Positions 22,355-33,833 of a stretch of 64,000 nucleotides of DNA are shown here, in pieces (position 1 is the first letter of the stretch; each line of letters begins with the position of its first letter). This DNA comes from Raffaelea ambrosiae (lineage: Eukaryota > Ascomycota > Sordariomycetes > Ophiostomatales > Ophiostomataceae): assembly GCA_002778195.1 (NCBI GenBank), contig PCDI01000001.1, forward strand, positions 558,001-622,000. The letters run 5' to 3'. Below the pieces are notes generated by a model. It did not search any database. It was not told the DNA's origin and was given only the letters and a program-made list of their open reading frames with translations. A program made the position numbers and the translations under genes.

Positions 22355-22433
22355 ACAGAACATTAAATGTCTCCAAATTCCATTCCGGACTCCGCCCAAG
22401 TATAAATTCAACAAGCTTTCGAAAAGCACCTCC

Positions 22434-23108
22434 TCAGCTCTGGCGACTCCGCACGTTACGCTCTTCATTAAGGCCCTGTCCCGAGATGGCATCCTCCACC
22501 AGCTGCCGCAGCGCCGCTTGCCCCTGTTCGGTGTGGAAGTCTTCGCGGGCCGCCAGCTGTTCGATACGGCGGCGAAACTCGGGATCGGGCTGCTGTGCCT
22601 CCACGGCCTCTGAAGACGAAGAAGCGTCGCCATTTGTGATCGTGGCCGCCTCGGGCATGGTGCCCACGGTGACCGACATTCCAGGTGGTGGGGGGGGCAA
22701 TTCGCCGTCCACCAGCACATCGCTCAGGTTGTGATTGGTCTCAAGGCTCTGTAGGTACTCTGCCACCAGCGGAAAGTCCCCTTCGGCGGCAATCTTCTCG
22801 CCGGCGGTAAAGCCTTCGTCGCCACGGATGCGGGCATCCAGGCCGAGCTCTTCGACCAGACACTTGGCGGCGTCAACGGTCTCGACGACAAACAGGGCGG
22901 TCTCGGCATCCTCGTCCCGCAGGTCGACGGGCACGTGGAGTTCGTTTACCAGAGTGCGCAGGAGGTCCAGGTGGTTGTAGCTGGCGGCGGCGTGGATGAG
23001 CGAGTAGCCGTGCGCGTCCTGCTGCTTGGCGAGCTCTGGGTTTTCCCTGAGCAGCGGCAGCAGTGCCGGGTTGTTGTCGGAGGCCATGATGTACTGGTTG
23101 GGCGCCAT
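22434..23108 (-). CDS. Ankyrin-repeat protein, Yar1-like
   Basis: A single exon of 224 residues starting MAPNQYIMASDNNPALLPLL. It contains about three ankyrin repeats (DAHGYSLIHAAASYNHLDLL, then DLRDEDAETALFVVETVDAA and IRGDEGFTAGEKIAAEGDFP). A Pro-rich linker (GELPPPPPG) follows, then a C-terminal helix around PEFRRRIEQLAAREDF. Size, repeat number and the C-terminal helix resemble yeast Yar1, a dedicated chaperone of ribosomal protein Rps3. The match is by architecture, so the Yar1 assignment is moderate. Its 3' end faces that of rpp40 only 79 bp away. No introns. Confidence 0.75.
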   Translation of the reverse strand: MAPNQYIMASDNNPALLPLLRENPELAKQQDAHGYSLIHAAASYNHLDLLRTLVNELHVPVDLRDEDAETALFVVETVDAAKCLVEELGLDARIRGDEGFTAGEKIAAEGDFPLVAEYLQSLETNHNLSDVLVDGELPPPPPGMSVTVGTMPEAATITNGDASSSSEAVEAQQPDPEFRRRIEQLAAREDFHTEQGQAALRQLVEDAISGQGLNEERNVRSRQS

Positions 23109-25450
23109 GTTTGCTAATTCTGAGGGGTTTACCCACCCTTTCACGAAGTTGTTGCGTAATTCGTTTTGGTCACAGCCCTCTTCCTTTGTCTGTATGCAAT
23201 TGCAACACTGTCAATTTTTTTCTTGTTTTGTTTTGTTTTTCCCTGACGCAGTCCCATGCTGACTGTCCTGCCTGCAAATTTTCATCAGAAAAATATGCAG
23301 TGTGCGGGGCTTGTGTGGGGCAGCCGTAAGGCTGTCATACAAGCCAACAACACACTGAAAGTGGCAACGAGGAAACAAGATGAAGGATGCGTGACTTGAA
23401 GTGCATGCACATTGGGCTGTTCTAGACCCTGGTATATTTGTTTTCATATGGGTGGTGTGCATATTTGTAAAAATCTGTGTTATTTTGAACTGTTTCTGCC
23501 GCGTATTGTTTTTGATTTAATTTTCTCGTCATTAACGCATATGCCAAAGCAAATATTAATCAGAGTTAGGAAACTCCAAACAGCCTCAAGTTATCAAATC
23601 CAATAAACTCGTGTTCGTCTGGCTGCGGAACTCATCCGAGGAGACAGCGGCAGACAATGATGTCCTGCATGGTCGCTTGCAAGATCCTGCAGGCAAGCTT
23701 CCTCATGCCTTCTGCGCCACTCCTCACTGCCTCTTGACAGGGCACTCTTCGGCGTCTGCATCTGCTTTGGGACAGATGCATGGGGGTTGCATTGCGTACC
23801 AAGAGCCTAGCAGCGGTGAGCTTTGCATTCTTCTGTCTACGTGTTGTTAGTTGCGTCGGCTCGTTGGCTGGCAGGCAGCTTGTCCGCTTGTATCTCTTCG
23901 AGTTGTTCAAAAGACATGTTGGGCTGCTCGTTCGTTCCTTCCCACTGTCTCTCTTTCCTAGCCGGATCTTACAACCGAGAAGGAAAGAACCACCCCTCAG
24001 CACCGTCCTTTTCTTTGGTCTGCGGGGTATTCTGTTGAGATTACTGTGTACAATTTCCCACGTGGCGTTTGCTTGATGCTGCACTTTTTCGTGTTGTCTC
24101 CAGTTTTCACATTTCTCCCCTCCTCCATCGTTGGTCGTTGGGCATCACTGCTGATCAGGTTTCATTGAGCGCTTTTGTTTGACCACTGGCCGATCCTGTC
24201 ACCCCTCCCCTCCTGTATGGCGCTCATACACTGGTTGCCCTATCTGGCAGTATCTCCCCTCTTCCGAGCACTTCGCTTCTCGGGAACGTTACCTCTGCCG
24301 ATTGTCCCCTGAGGGCGTCTTGTTGAATTTCCCCCCTCTCCCCCCCCATCGCCGCCACCTCCTCGGTCAGCAGAAGAAGGCGATATGTGCAACGGTGAGA
24401 GACGGCCAATCGGGGGGTCGGTTGGACAGGGGTGGCCGTGTCGCCCTCACATAAAATGCCTCGACTCCCACGGCAGACGGATGCAACCGTCTTGAAAACC
24501 AGCCGACGGACCGCCAAGGAAACCTTTCAAAGCCTTCCAGTCTTATTCTATTTCAGGGCTGGTTGCCACGTCTTGTTTTTCTCTGTGATCAGGGACGGCC
24601 GGACAAGTATGCCTCCCGCGCGCTCATTGGAAGCTGCGCTGGTTGCTCGCATTACCGCTCAGTAGCGCAGTCACAGTTCGTCATCCTTTGGCGTTATCCG
24701 CCCTGGTCTCATTAGCCAGCGGAGGATTGCCAGCCGCCGGGGGGCGTAGCCGCAGCATTAGCGTGCCTGACCTGCATCTGCGCTGGCGCCCTTCTGCCCT
24801 TGTTTTTCTCTTTCGAATTTTCGAACTTTCGACGTCTCTTTGCTGTTTCTGGCGCTGCTGCCGTGGCATCTCCCACACGCCGAACCGGGTTAGGGCTGTT
24901 GGCCGTGCAGGACGACCTGGGTGGCTGGCGAAACAACGAAAACAAAAAAGAAAAAAATCTGAAGAGAAAACCAACTGCCAGACAGCACGCCCTAAAATTG
25001 CAACCTGCGGGAGTCAATCAAAGCTGCCCGCCCTTTTTCGTCTTTCTTGCCTTCCCGCCCGCGCCAACGACGCAGGAAGGAGGGCCTTGTCATCCCACTC
25101 CTGGCCTTGGGTGACATTGCACACCGTTCGTTCATCCCTCGGCCAAGGTGCCTTTCCCGCCGCCCCTCTTAATTATTATTATTGCTGCACTTTCTTTATC
25201 GAATGCGCACGCCTGTTCTTTTGTTTGTCCCACGTTTATTATCCCACCTTGTTCCTTTCGTTTGCGTGCTTGCCTGCCTTTGCTCTTTTGACACTCTTTT
25301 TGATATTGGACTGTTCGGTGGCCATTCGACGGACTTCAACTCGCTGGCTTCTCTGTCTCGGTTGTCAGACGCAAGCCCACCGCGCCTGCTCTCTCTTACA
25401 TGCGATAACAGAGCACACCCTCTCACGGGTGTGTCACTGCAACCACGGCC
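23109..25450. other. Divergent intergenic region upstream of the casein kinase I gene
   Basis: 2.3 kb. The left half (to about 23600) is A/T-rich. From about 24100 to 25450 it is C/T-rich, consistent with a long 5' leader of the kinase gene. A 405-codon open frame runs through the leader (24643-25860), but its translation is compositionally odd and crosses the kinase start in another frame, so it is not called. Confidence 0.5.
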
Positions 25451-27943
25451 ATGGCCGCCGCCCGCCGCAGTTTCGGCCTGGGCGCAAGTCCCATGGCAGG
25501 CGGCCCTCCCATCGAAAAGAGTCTTGCTGCTCTGAAAGACCTGTCCACGACTATTCCTGTTTTCGCGAGCAAGCTGCAGAGCAAAGAGCAGCTCGAAGAA
25601 CAACAGCGCCATCTGGCCCGCAATGGCGGCACTGTCGAGCGGACCGGCAACCTGACCGAACGAGTGTCCTTCCGCGTCGAAGAACGGATTGGCGAAGGCA
25701 CGTTCTGCGTCGTCTTTCGGGGGGATTTGCTGTCTTTGGACCAGGAGGAAAACCTCAACAAGCCCGTCGCCGTCAAGTTTGTAAGTGGCCGCATGCAAGC
25801 TTGGTGTTCTTCTCTGCACCAGCTCTCTGCACCACTTCTCTACCCAGTAAACTGACATAGCCGAAGGAACTGCGAAAGACGGACTCAACACAGCTGCGAA
25901 ATGAGTACCGCATGTACAAGCGGCTCAACGACTGCCGTACGTCATTTGCCAAGCCCTGTTATGGAATATGCATTTATGATACTGACGCTCACGCAGCTGG
26001 ATTTGCCAAGGTGTACAGCTTCGGTGAAGTCAACTTCCACAAAGTCCTTGTAATGGATTTACTAGGACCGTCCTTGGAATCTGTCTTCCAGGAGCACAAC
26101 CGCAAATTTACAATCAAAACTGTGGCTATGGCCGCCAAGCAGATGGTTTGTCACCGAGTCCGGCCTTCTATTACTTTCTGCTTTATGCGCTAGCTTGCAC
26201 CCGACACCTTATACTATGGATACTGACAATTACGTGAAGCTCGCCAGGATACAGGCTGTCCACGAAAGTGGAATGATCTACAGAGATATCAAGCCTGAAA
26301 ACTTCCTTATTGGATTGCCTAGTGAGGGGTCGGACGCTTTGATTTACGTTGTTGATTTCGGCATGGCCAAGATTTACCGAGATCCCGACACAAACGCGCA
26401 CATTCCATACGGCGAGGCCCAGTCCCTGTCCGGAACTGCGCGTTACATGAGCATCAACGCCCACTGCCGCCGAAGTCAATCCCGGAGAGACGACCTGGAG
26501 GCTCTCGGTCATGTGTTCATGTATTTCCTGCGTGGAAACCTTCCATGGCAAGGCGTTAAGGCACCGCAGCACGACCAGCGGTATGAAATTATGTGCGAAA
26601 GGAAGATTGCCACCAGTATTCCGGACTTGTGCGGAGGATTCCCACCAGAGTTTGGGAAGTACATCGAATACACCCGCAGCCTGACCTTTGACGGTGACCC
26701 GGACTACGAATACTTGTCAGGGCTCTTTGACAAGGTGCTGGCCGACCGTGGAGAGACAGACGACGGCATTTTCGATTGGGTTAAGCCAAAGGACGACGAA
26801 GCCGCAAAGCCGACGGAGTTGGAGGCCCACGGTACGGAAGCAGTCGAAGTAGTAGCGCAAACACCGCCGCCAGTTACTGGCACGCCCGCCATCAACAACC
26901 CTGCCGGCGTAACCATATTAGAGCCAACGCCGGAAGAAGGCTCTCCCTTAACACCAGGTGATGCGGCTGCCGCGATCATCCCGTCGTCGCCTCCGGGAAA
27001 ACGGCGGCGGTCGGAATTCTCCTCTGATCTCAAACCGCCAGGGCGCATCCGGCCAAAGAAGACGACCTCTGCTCTCTACGATACAGAGGCGCAGAAAGTG
27101 CTCAATACGTTGTACCGCGAGGTCGTGTCCAAACGTTATGCCTTTCACCGTGCCGTTGGACGAAATTCTCGGCCCGGTTCATCTGCTGCTATTGCCGCAG
27201 CAGCAGTAGCAGCCGCCGCCGCCGCCGCAGCGTCCGCCGAAGCATCAGCAGCAACCGCCAGTAGCAATTCTAGCCCCATTTCTTTCTCACGAGCCATGGC
27301 CCCACCGACACACCTTGCAGGTGCGGCCATCACTCCCGCATTTTCTCAAAGTTTGGATAAGAACCTGGGTGCTGTCATCTCGGAGCTGGAGGACATGGCG
27401 GATAAGCTGCTCCAGGGCGGCGACTGGATTGGAGTATCAAGAGTCAGGGGGTGGTTCGAGGAACTGGCAAAGCTTGTGCAACAGGAGACTGATCGGATCA
27501 CACAACTCAAGAAAGAGCAAGCCGAGGCAGCTAAGGCCACCGAGGCCGCTGGAGCCGCTGAAGACGTCAAGGCGAGTGCTAATGCCAACATTTCTGCGGC
27601 AACGGAACCAGAACCAACAAGCACAGGGATGAAAGTGCTGGCTGTAGATGATCTAATTGCAGAGGATCGGGCTACTGCAAAGAGTACCGGCCAAGCACCA
27701 GCATTGGAGGCAGACACAGATATTATCGAACCGCGGGAACAGACGGTGCCGAAAGCACAGCCTGGTAGCATGGACCCGCCGCAGCAGAAGATGAACGACT
27801 TGAGCATTGGTGCCGACACGGGGCTGACTGTGGACGACGGCGGTGGCGCTGACGAGGACGATGATAACACATTTGCGCTCGTGTACCGGACGGCATCTGG
27901 GTCGCAGCGTGTGGTGCGGTTTGCCGAAGGCAATGGTAAATGA
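25451..27943 (+). CDS. Casein kinase I family protein kinase with long C-terminal tail
   Basis: Four exons (25451-25780, 25867-25936, 25997-26145, 26240-27943) encode 750 residues. The kinase domain (about 74-370) has glycine loop GEGTFCVVF, catalytic lysine in VAVKFELRKTD, DLLGPSLESVF, catalytic loop YRDIKPENFL, DFGMAK, and the CK1-specific SINAHCRRSQSRRDDLEALG in place of APE. It is therefore a CK1, closest in style to fungal Cki3/Yck-like and animal CK1-gamma kinases. The 380-residue tail is low complexity with an Ala-rich run (about 497-525) and a helical segment (LVQQETDRITQLKKEQAE). It ends VRFAEGNGK without the terminal Cys pair that anchors yeast Yck1/2 to membranes. Introns are 86, 60 and 94 bp; the second and third were placed by family alignment. 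Likely roles are membrane traffic or signalling. Confidence 0.9.
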
Positions 27944-28437
27944 GAAGGGACTTGCGGTTTTCTTCCTTACTGTTTTGCGGAATTGTTGGCGCACTTGGGA
28001 TACAGTAAAAAGAGAAAGGCGAGAGAAAAAACAAAAACACAGAAGAGGAGAGAAGGCCCGAACATAGACATACTGGTGTTATTATTGCCTACAATGCCTT
28101 CCATGGGGATGATGACAGGACGACTGCATAGTAACGAGTCTACGAATATAATGAAGAAGACCGCATTCCTGGAACTGTTTTCCTGGGTTTATTTTCCTTT
28201 TTTATTTCCCTCTTAGCAATAGAAAGCTCACCGCAGAAATATGACTCTCTTTGATTTCCATTTTTGTGACTCTTGCTATGAAGTGCAACCTCTCAATGGC
28301 TTTGTTGCTCCGCCCAACTCGCACAGCTACTTGTACAAAAGGCCCCTTCTCTATACCTCCGGAAATCCTTACACACAAACAAAGCACCAAAGAAAACAAG
28401 GGCAAGGCCATGCCAAATAGACCAAGGAGAAAAAATA
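27944..28437. other. Convergent intergenic region
   Basis: 494 bp between the casein kinase (+) and rpt5 (-) 3' ends. A/T-rich, with no other feature seen. Confidence 0.5.
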
Positions 28438-30114
28438 TCAGGCATAAAAGTTGACCGTCTAGAAATTGCGTTAGCTTGGATAGGGAAAGAGTGAAAAAAA
28501 GGAGAGAAATGTGAAAATCAAGAGCGACCAGTGTATACGTACGTCCTTCTTCTTGGCCTGCACCTCGGCAATGGCATCTACATAGTGCTCGTGGCTGATG
28601 CGGTTCTTGCCCATGCGCAGGGCGATCATGCCGGCCTCGACACAGACGGCCTTGAGCATGGCGCCACCAAACTCGTCGGTGCTGCGCGCCAGCTCGCCCC
28701 AATTGACGGCCGTATCGACCTTCATCTTGCGGCTGTGGATCTTGAGAATCTGGGCGCGCGCCTCCTCGTTCGGCAGCGGGAACTCGATCTTGCGGTCCAG
28801 ACGACCGGAGCGTAGCAGGGCCGGGTCCAGCACGTCGACACGGTTCGTGGCCGCCAGCACCTTGATGCGGTCGTCCGAGGCGAAACCGTCCAGCTGGTTG
28901 AGCAGTTCCAGCATGGTCCGCTGGACCTCGCGGTCACCCGACTTTTCTGAGTCGAAACGCTTGGTGCCGACGGCGTCGAGCTCGTCAATGAAGATAATGG
29001 CGGGGGCCTTCTCCTTGGCCAGAGCAAAGCAGTCGCGCACCAGCTTCGCACCATCGCCAATAAACATCTGGACCAGCTGGGGACCTGCGAGCTTCAGGAA
29101 CGTGGCGTCTGTTTGGGCAGCGCATGCACGCGCCAAGAGTGTCTTGCCGGTACCGGGAGGGCCGTACATGAGGGCGCCTAAAATAGGGAGAGAGGAGGAT
29201 ATGTTAGTGAATTGCTCTTGAAGTATATGTTGTTGTCGTCGTGCCCTTGTTGGTACCCACCCTTTGGTGCCTTGATGCCGATCTTCTTGAACCGCTCGGC
29301 TTCCTTCATGGGCCACACAATGGCCTCGACCAGCTCCTCAATCTGCTTGTCTAGACCACCCACGTCGCTGTACTTCTCGGTTGGCTTCTCGTCGACCTCC
29401 ATAGCTTTGACACGGCTATCGTACTCGGCAGGGAGAGTGTCGAGAATCAGGTAGGAATCCTTGTTGACGCCAATCAGATCACCGGGCTTGAGTGTCTCTG
29501 GGTCAACCAGACCAATGAGTGGCAAAAAGATGGTCTGCCGGGTCGAGGTCTTGATGACGGCAGACTTGCCCACGCGGGTCGCATCCAGGTCAATGTTGGC
29601 ACCCTCTTCCGAGGACTCGGCGGTGGGGTCGAGATCGAGCAGTTCCACAACGTTGCCGACGAGGTACGGGAGTTGCCTAAGAGAGGAAGCAATAAGTTAG
29701 ATGAGAGCTTCACAAACCGACATATGTCGTCAAGGCGACAGCTAGCCTCGGGGTGATGCAAAACCCAGGGATGGACGAAGCAGCTTACCTGTTGTTGGCG
29801 ATCTTCTCCTGGTTATCCTTAATTTTCTCACCCATTGTCGCCTTCTCGTGAGACAGCCGTTGGAACTCGCTTCGCATTATCCGGGACTCGTTCTCCAGAA
29901 GTCGCCGACGTGTTATGATCTCCTGAGTGCTCAAGCTGAGAATCTCCTCGTCCAGAACTCCGTCCTCCTCCTCTTCTGGCTCGGCATCCTTCATGTCCGT
30001 ATCGTCTCCCTTTCCATCCTTCTTATCCCGGCCATCGCCGGCGCCATCCTTCTTCTCGTCCTTGTCTTCGCGGTCATGGCGCTCGATGTCGTCGAGCTCT
30101 TCCAGAGTGGACAT
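28438..30114 (-). CDS. rpt5: 26S proteasome regulatory ATPase Rpt5
   Basis: Four exons (30114-29789, 29676-29261, 29177-28543, 28458-28438) give 465 residues. Rpt5 is one of six AAA ATPases in the 19S cap that unfold substrates and open the 20S gate. The N-terminus is very acidic and Lys-rich, followed by a coiled coil (RRLLENESRIMRSEFQRLS) and the OB domain. The AAA module has Walker A YGPPGTGKTLLARA, Walker B IIFIDELDAVG, sensor ATNRVD and arginine fingers in LLRSGRLDRKIEFPLP. The last coding exon is only 21 nt and supplies TVNFYA. This completes the C-terminal HbYX-type tail (FYA) that docks into the 20S alpha ring. The introns are 112, 83 and 84 bp, with GTAAGC, GTGGGT and GTACGT donors. 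Confidence 0.96.
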
Positions 30115-30870
30115 GGTTGTGGTGGAAGAGATACACAGAGGGGACAAGAAAATAACACGAAGCGCTAATACAGAGGGGGGTGAGAAAAGAGACAAGAGCA
30201 ATAGGAAAGACCGAGACCGGGGCACAGATGTGGTTCCTGAAATCGCAAGACGCTGTTGCTGTGCAAATCAGTTGTTGTTGCTGTGTGTGGATGAGAAATG
30301 GATGCGAGCTTGCCCACACAGACAAGCCAGTTAGTTGAGCCTTTGGGGAGGACCTGGCCCGAGCTTGCAAAGCGCACAGCAAGGCAGTCGCCGTAGCGCG
30401 CGTCACCGCCACGACCAGGGTCTCTTTTGTGGCGCTAGGCGGCTGAGCTGACAAACAATAAAGCACGTGATCTGGAGACGTTAGGGAGAGCAGTAAACGG
30501 AGGTTGCCTAATTTAATAGAGGGTCTGCTTCTGCGGGAACAAATTGGATATATATCTTTGTATTAAGACGCCTGAAACGCGGCACAAGTGAAGAGAAAAA
30601 TAGCTGGTAACCCTTAAACGCCGGGCGAGACAGGGAAAAAAAAAAAGCTACATGTGCTGCAAAGAAATTCTGCTCGATGAGGAGACTGAAAAACAAGAGG
30701 ACGACTAAATAAGGAACAGATGAACAATCCCCAGATGGAAATTTTCTAAACGCAAAATAAGAAAACCCAGTGGCCGTGTAGGGGAACAGTGAAAAGAAAA
30801 GTAGCCCGCAAGATATATACAGGAAATGGTAGTGGCGTTGTAGAAAATGTGATTCAGTCGGCGAATTGGG
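30115..30870. other. Intergenic region upstream of rpt5
   Basis: 756 bp between the rpt5 start and the 3' end of the DUF4870 gene. No yeast-type PACE proteasome box (GGTGGCAAA) or TATAAA box was found on either strand. Otherwise unremarkable. Confidence 0.45.
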
Positions 30871-31677
30871 CTACTCGTCGTCGACAATTTTGCTTGCGAC
30901 GCGGCCAAAGAAGGGTACTTCGAATCTGTGTCAAAGCCTGGTTAGTCCCAAGAATGTCCCCATACAGCATGTACAGCCCGAGTAAACCGTACCTGTCCAG
31001 AGTGTCGGCGTCGCGGTATGCGTTGAAAGCCAGGTAGGCCATGAGAACGAGGTCACCGATGAAGATCAGCCAGCTCAGGAAAGACGACCAAGAGAAGATG
31101 AGGTGGATGATGAAGATGGCAGTGAAGACCAGGCTGGCTTGCCACGCATGGAATCTGAGAAAGGAAACAGGTTAGAATCCGTAGTACCACCACTATTTGC
31201 ATCCTGTTCGTCCCCCCGGGGCACTCACCGAACGTAGTCGCTCTTCCGCTCCAGAATCAGAAGCAAAATGGACCCCAGCGGCGGAACTGCAATGTAGGCC
31301 AACACGGCCTCGTAGTCCAGCCGCAGACCCAGGCTCGTGTCAAACTCGCTGATGACGCCGTTACGGCCGCTGTCAAAGAATCCACCACCGGGGCTGCTGC
31401 TCCCACCCAGCCCTGTCTCGATATCGCCAGTGCCCCCCTGTTGGTATGATGGGAAATAGCTCGGGCTCGGGATGCCGCCAGACCACCGTCGCTGCGGTTG
31501 CGGGTGTTGCAGCGGCGGGGGGCTGGTTGTGTTTGTGGCCTGTTGTTGTTGCTGCTGCCGTGGCGAGAATGGCCGGCGCTCGAGTGACGCGCGCGGCGAC
31601 GCTGTGTTGTTGCCGTTGGGCGGCGAGAAGGCGCGCTCGTTCTCCGGCGGAGAGGACTGGTACGGGGCGAAGTTCAT
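30871..31677 (-). CDS. DUF4870/UPF0132 small integral membrane protein
   Basis: Three exons (31677-31229, 31154-30993, 30925-30871) encode 221 residues. The N-terminal 110 residues are disordered, Pro/Ser-rich and contain a short poly-Gln run. The domain begins near RLDYEAVLAYIAVPPLGSIL and has about three hydrophobic helices. A conserved ERKSDYVRFHAWQASLVF bridges the first splice, and the protein ends RDADTLDRFEVPFFGRVASK then IVDDE. This is the DUF4870 (UPF0132) arrangement, shared by bacteria and fungi. Function is unknown; some relatives are called Tic20-like. The two introns are 74 and 67 bp. The HAWQ and YRDADTLDRFEVPF motifs fix the splice choices. Confidence 0.85.
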
Positions 31678-32347
31678 ATTGGAAGACGGCGAGAAGAAGA
31701 GACGATATGAGGACGAAGAAAGGGGCGGTGGTGGTTGCGAGAATCGAGGGAATTCGATTTGCTCCGAAACGAGGCCTGTGACGTGGAGGCCGACGACGAA
31801 GACGGAGAGAGAAAGTGCGGGCAGGCTGCGAGATGTGGCCTAGTCAGACGTTGCGCTTTGTCGACAGGACTGGATGTCGTTGGGGGTCAGGCGCACAGAC
31901 AAAGAAGGGGAGGGAGAAAGGGGAGCCGACTGCGGTATTATCAGATGTCAAAAGCCAGTTGTTGTTAGCAACACATCATCGCTGGCAGGAAGAAAAAGAA
32001 ACGAAAAGGTCGTTTTGCTGGGGCAATAACTACAGCACAGTCGCAAAAGCAAATAGGTGCACAGAAAGCCAACAGCTGACGATGGGAAATAACCAACTAG
32101 TTGATAAACTAATAGCTGGAGCCTCGGGCGGTCTTAGCGCCAAAATACGCCCTGGAAAATGTAGGGTCAGGGTGGACAGTGTATATACCGTGCGAATCAC
32201 TGTACACACACTTTCACCCCAGTTGGCTGTGCACATCCGGGTCCAAGTGTGGTTATTTGATCGCTGCAAACATTTTTTTTGGGAAATATCCGTGTATATA
32301 TATAGTACATGGGTTACATGGGTGGTTTGTGAGTCAGATAACTCCCT
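31678..32347. other. Intergenic region upstream of DUF4870 gene
   Basis: 670 bp between the DUF4870 start and the uL10m stop. A TATATATA stretch lies at 32295-32302 and a TGAGTCA heptamer at 32330-32336, but both sit just beyond the 3' end of the uL10m gene. No gene is supported. Confidence 0.45.
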
Positions 32348-33412
32348 TCATGATGCCTCCTCCTTGGCCTCCTCCTTGGGCTTCTCGCCCTCCTCCAGCA
32401 CCGACCGGCGGCTCTCCATCGTCAGCCACAGGCTCTTGCTGGCGCCCTCCAGCGCCGTCGTCAGGCCCATGCCCGCGCTCTGCAGCATCGCCACCAGCTG
32501 CGCCTGCAGACCCGCACGGCCGCCGCCAATGGAGCCGACCCATTGCAGGCCCTCATTGTCAAAGGCCTTGCCCTCGACGCGGCCACCGACAAGCAGCAGT
32601 TTTTGCAGCGCCAATTGCACGTCCAGCTCGTAGTAGCTGGGGCTCTTCTTGCGAGACGGCATCGGAAAGGCGGGAGGGCTGGGCGCCAGCACCCCCAGCG
32701 CGGCAGCCAGGTGGGCCGGAGACACGGCCGGGAAGGTTAGGAGGGCCACGGGGCCGATCAGCAGGGGCGACAGCTGGGCATAACCCGAGGACGGCTCTTC
32801 TACCGCGCCGGCGGCGACAGCCCTGCTGACAGCCTCCTTGGCAGCTTTCGACAGATCGTGCGTGTAGCCATCCGGGCTCGGGTCGACCTCCGGATTGTAA
32901 AACTCGGTCAGCTTGAGCGCGACGTCGAACATGCGTGTCTTGACGACCTGCAGGCGCACCCCGGGCACCAGGTCCTCGGGCCACTGGACGCCCTTGAGCT
33001 TCTCCTCCTCGGCTGTCCGCTGAAGTGCGAGGCTGAGTTCGCGGCGCACGGCCGCCCACTCAGGGCCGGTCAGGTTGCTGTGCTGGAAAACAAGCATGAG
33101 CGGCGTGGAGCGGATCAGCGACGTGTAGGTACGCAGCAGCTGTGTCTTGCGGATGTCGGGCAGCTTGGCACTCGGAGGCTGTGTTGATGGTATGTAGTTC
33201 TCGGGTACGTATGAGGATTGTGCTGCAGCAGCGGCAGAAGACCGTGCTGGGGCGCTCGTGTGGATGCCGGCAATAGACCGTGGTCGGGACATTCTGGCAA
33301 TGCAGGCCCGGCAGGGCGCTGCTGCTGGTGCGGCATTGGTAGAGGCATCTGTCAATCTCCGGCCTAATGACCGTGCGAGGCTGGGGCTTGGTGCGGGTAG
33401 TCGTGGAGGCAT
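32348..33412 (-). CDS. Mitochondrial large ribosomal subunit protein uL10m
   Basis: A single exon of 354 residues. The Arg/Ser/Ala-rich N-terminus (MPPRLPAPSPSLARSLGRRL onward to about residue 60, no acidic residues besides one Asp) is a mitochondrial presequence. The mature part starts near YVPENYIPSTQPPSAKLPDI and RKTQLLRTYTSLIRSTPLML, typical of the fungal uL10m family (yeast Mrpl11), with LVFQHSNLTGPEWAAVRREL next. The C-terminal half contains YYELDVQLALQKLLLVGGRV and a final charged tail. It forms the base of the L12 stalk in the mitoribosome. The start at 33412 is chosen because it begins the presequence; an in-frame upstream extension lacks targeting character. It is divergent from the tryptophan gene 421 bp away. 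Confidence 0.82.
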   Translation of the reverse strand: MPPRLPAPSPSLARSLGRRLTDASTNAAPAAAPCRACIARMSRPRSIAGIHTSAPARSSAAAAAQSSYVPENYIPSTQPPSAKLPDIRKTQLLRTYTSLIRSTPLMLVFQHSNLTGPEWAAVRRELSLALQRTAEEEKLKGVQWPEDLVPGVRLQVVKTRMFDVALKLTEFYNPEVDPSPDGYTHDLSKAAKEAVSRAVAAGAVEEPSSGYAQLSPLLIGPVALLTFPAVSPAHLAAALGVLAPSPPAFPMPSRKKSPSYYELDVQLALQKLLLVGGRVEGKAFDNEGLQWVGSIGGGRAGLQAQLVAMLQSAGMGLTTALEGASKSLWLTMESRRSVLEEGEKPKEEAKEEAS

Positions 33413-33833
33413 GGTGGGCGGCGTCGTAGTGGTCTGTGAGCCTCTGAATGGAGAGAGAAAGTCGTGAAGCTCTGAATTGCAGGCGATGCCGGAAAAAAAC
33501 TTGCCTGTCGGCCAATTGGCCCGGCACGACGCACGGACCACATGCGGTGGGAGCTCAGGAACGGGAGCCAATTGCCGACCACCACCGCCCCATGACCGCC
33601 TATGGCGACTTAGTTTTACCCCACTAACAGACCCTTAACTATGGGGGAGTCAATTAGTCAATTTACAGCCAACGGCCTAGACGTCCAAGAACGAGTCCCT
33701 GCGGTGGTGAGTCACCCGTTGTGTGTGTTTTTTTATGGGCAAGACAAGAAGAGCTTCGTTACGTATACTTGTTCTGCTGTGTAGAAACTGTTCACTCACA
33801 CCAGATACAGTCAACCCCTCCTATACGGCAGCC
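33413..33833. other. Divergent promoter region of uL10m and anthranilate phosphoribosyltransferase
   Basis: 421 bp shared between the two start codons. It contains the TGAGTCA element described separately. No TATAAA box is seen. Confidence 0.5.
33708..33714. promoter_or_regulatory. Gcn4/CPC1-type general amino-acid control element
   Basis: TGAGTCA, the perfect palindromic half-sequence bound by Gcn4 (yeast), CPC1 (Neurospora) and CpcA (Aspergillus), lies 119 bp upstream of the start codon of the tryptophan-biosynthesis gene. A single 7-bp match can occur by chance. Its place before an amino-acid biosynthetic gene is what makes it credible. Confidence 0.6.

Noticed and set aside
24643..25860. 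A 405-codon open frame upstream of and overlapping the casein kinase start.
   Set aside because: Translation is Leu/Ser/Cys-rich without any domain. It overlaps the well-supported kinase exon in another frame and fits a GC/CT-rich leader.
32330..32336. A second TGAGTCA heptamer.
   Set aside because: It lies at the 3' end of uL10m and about 650 bp outside a start codon on the proper side, so a promoter role is unlikely.
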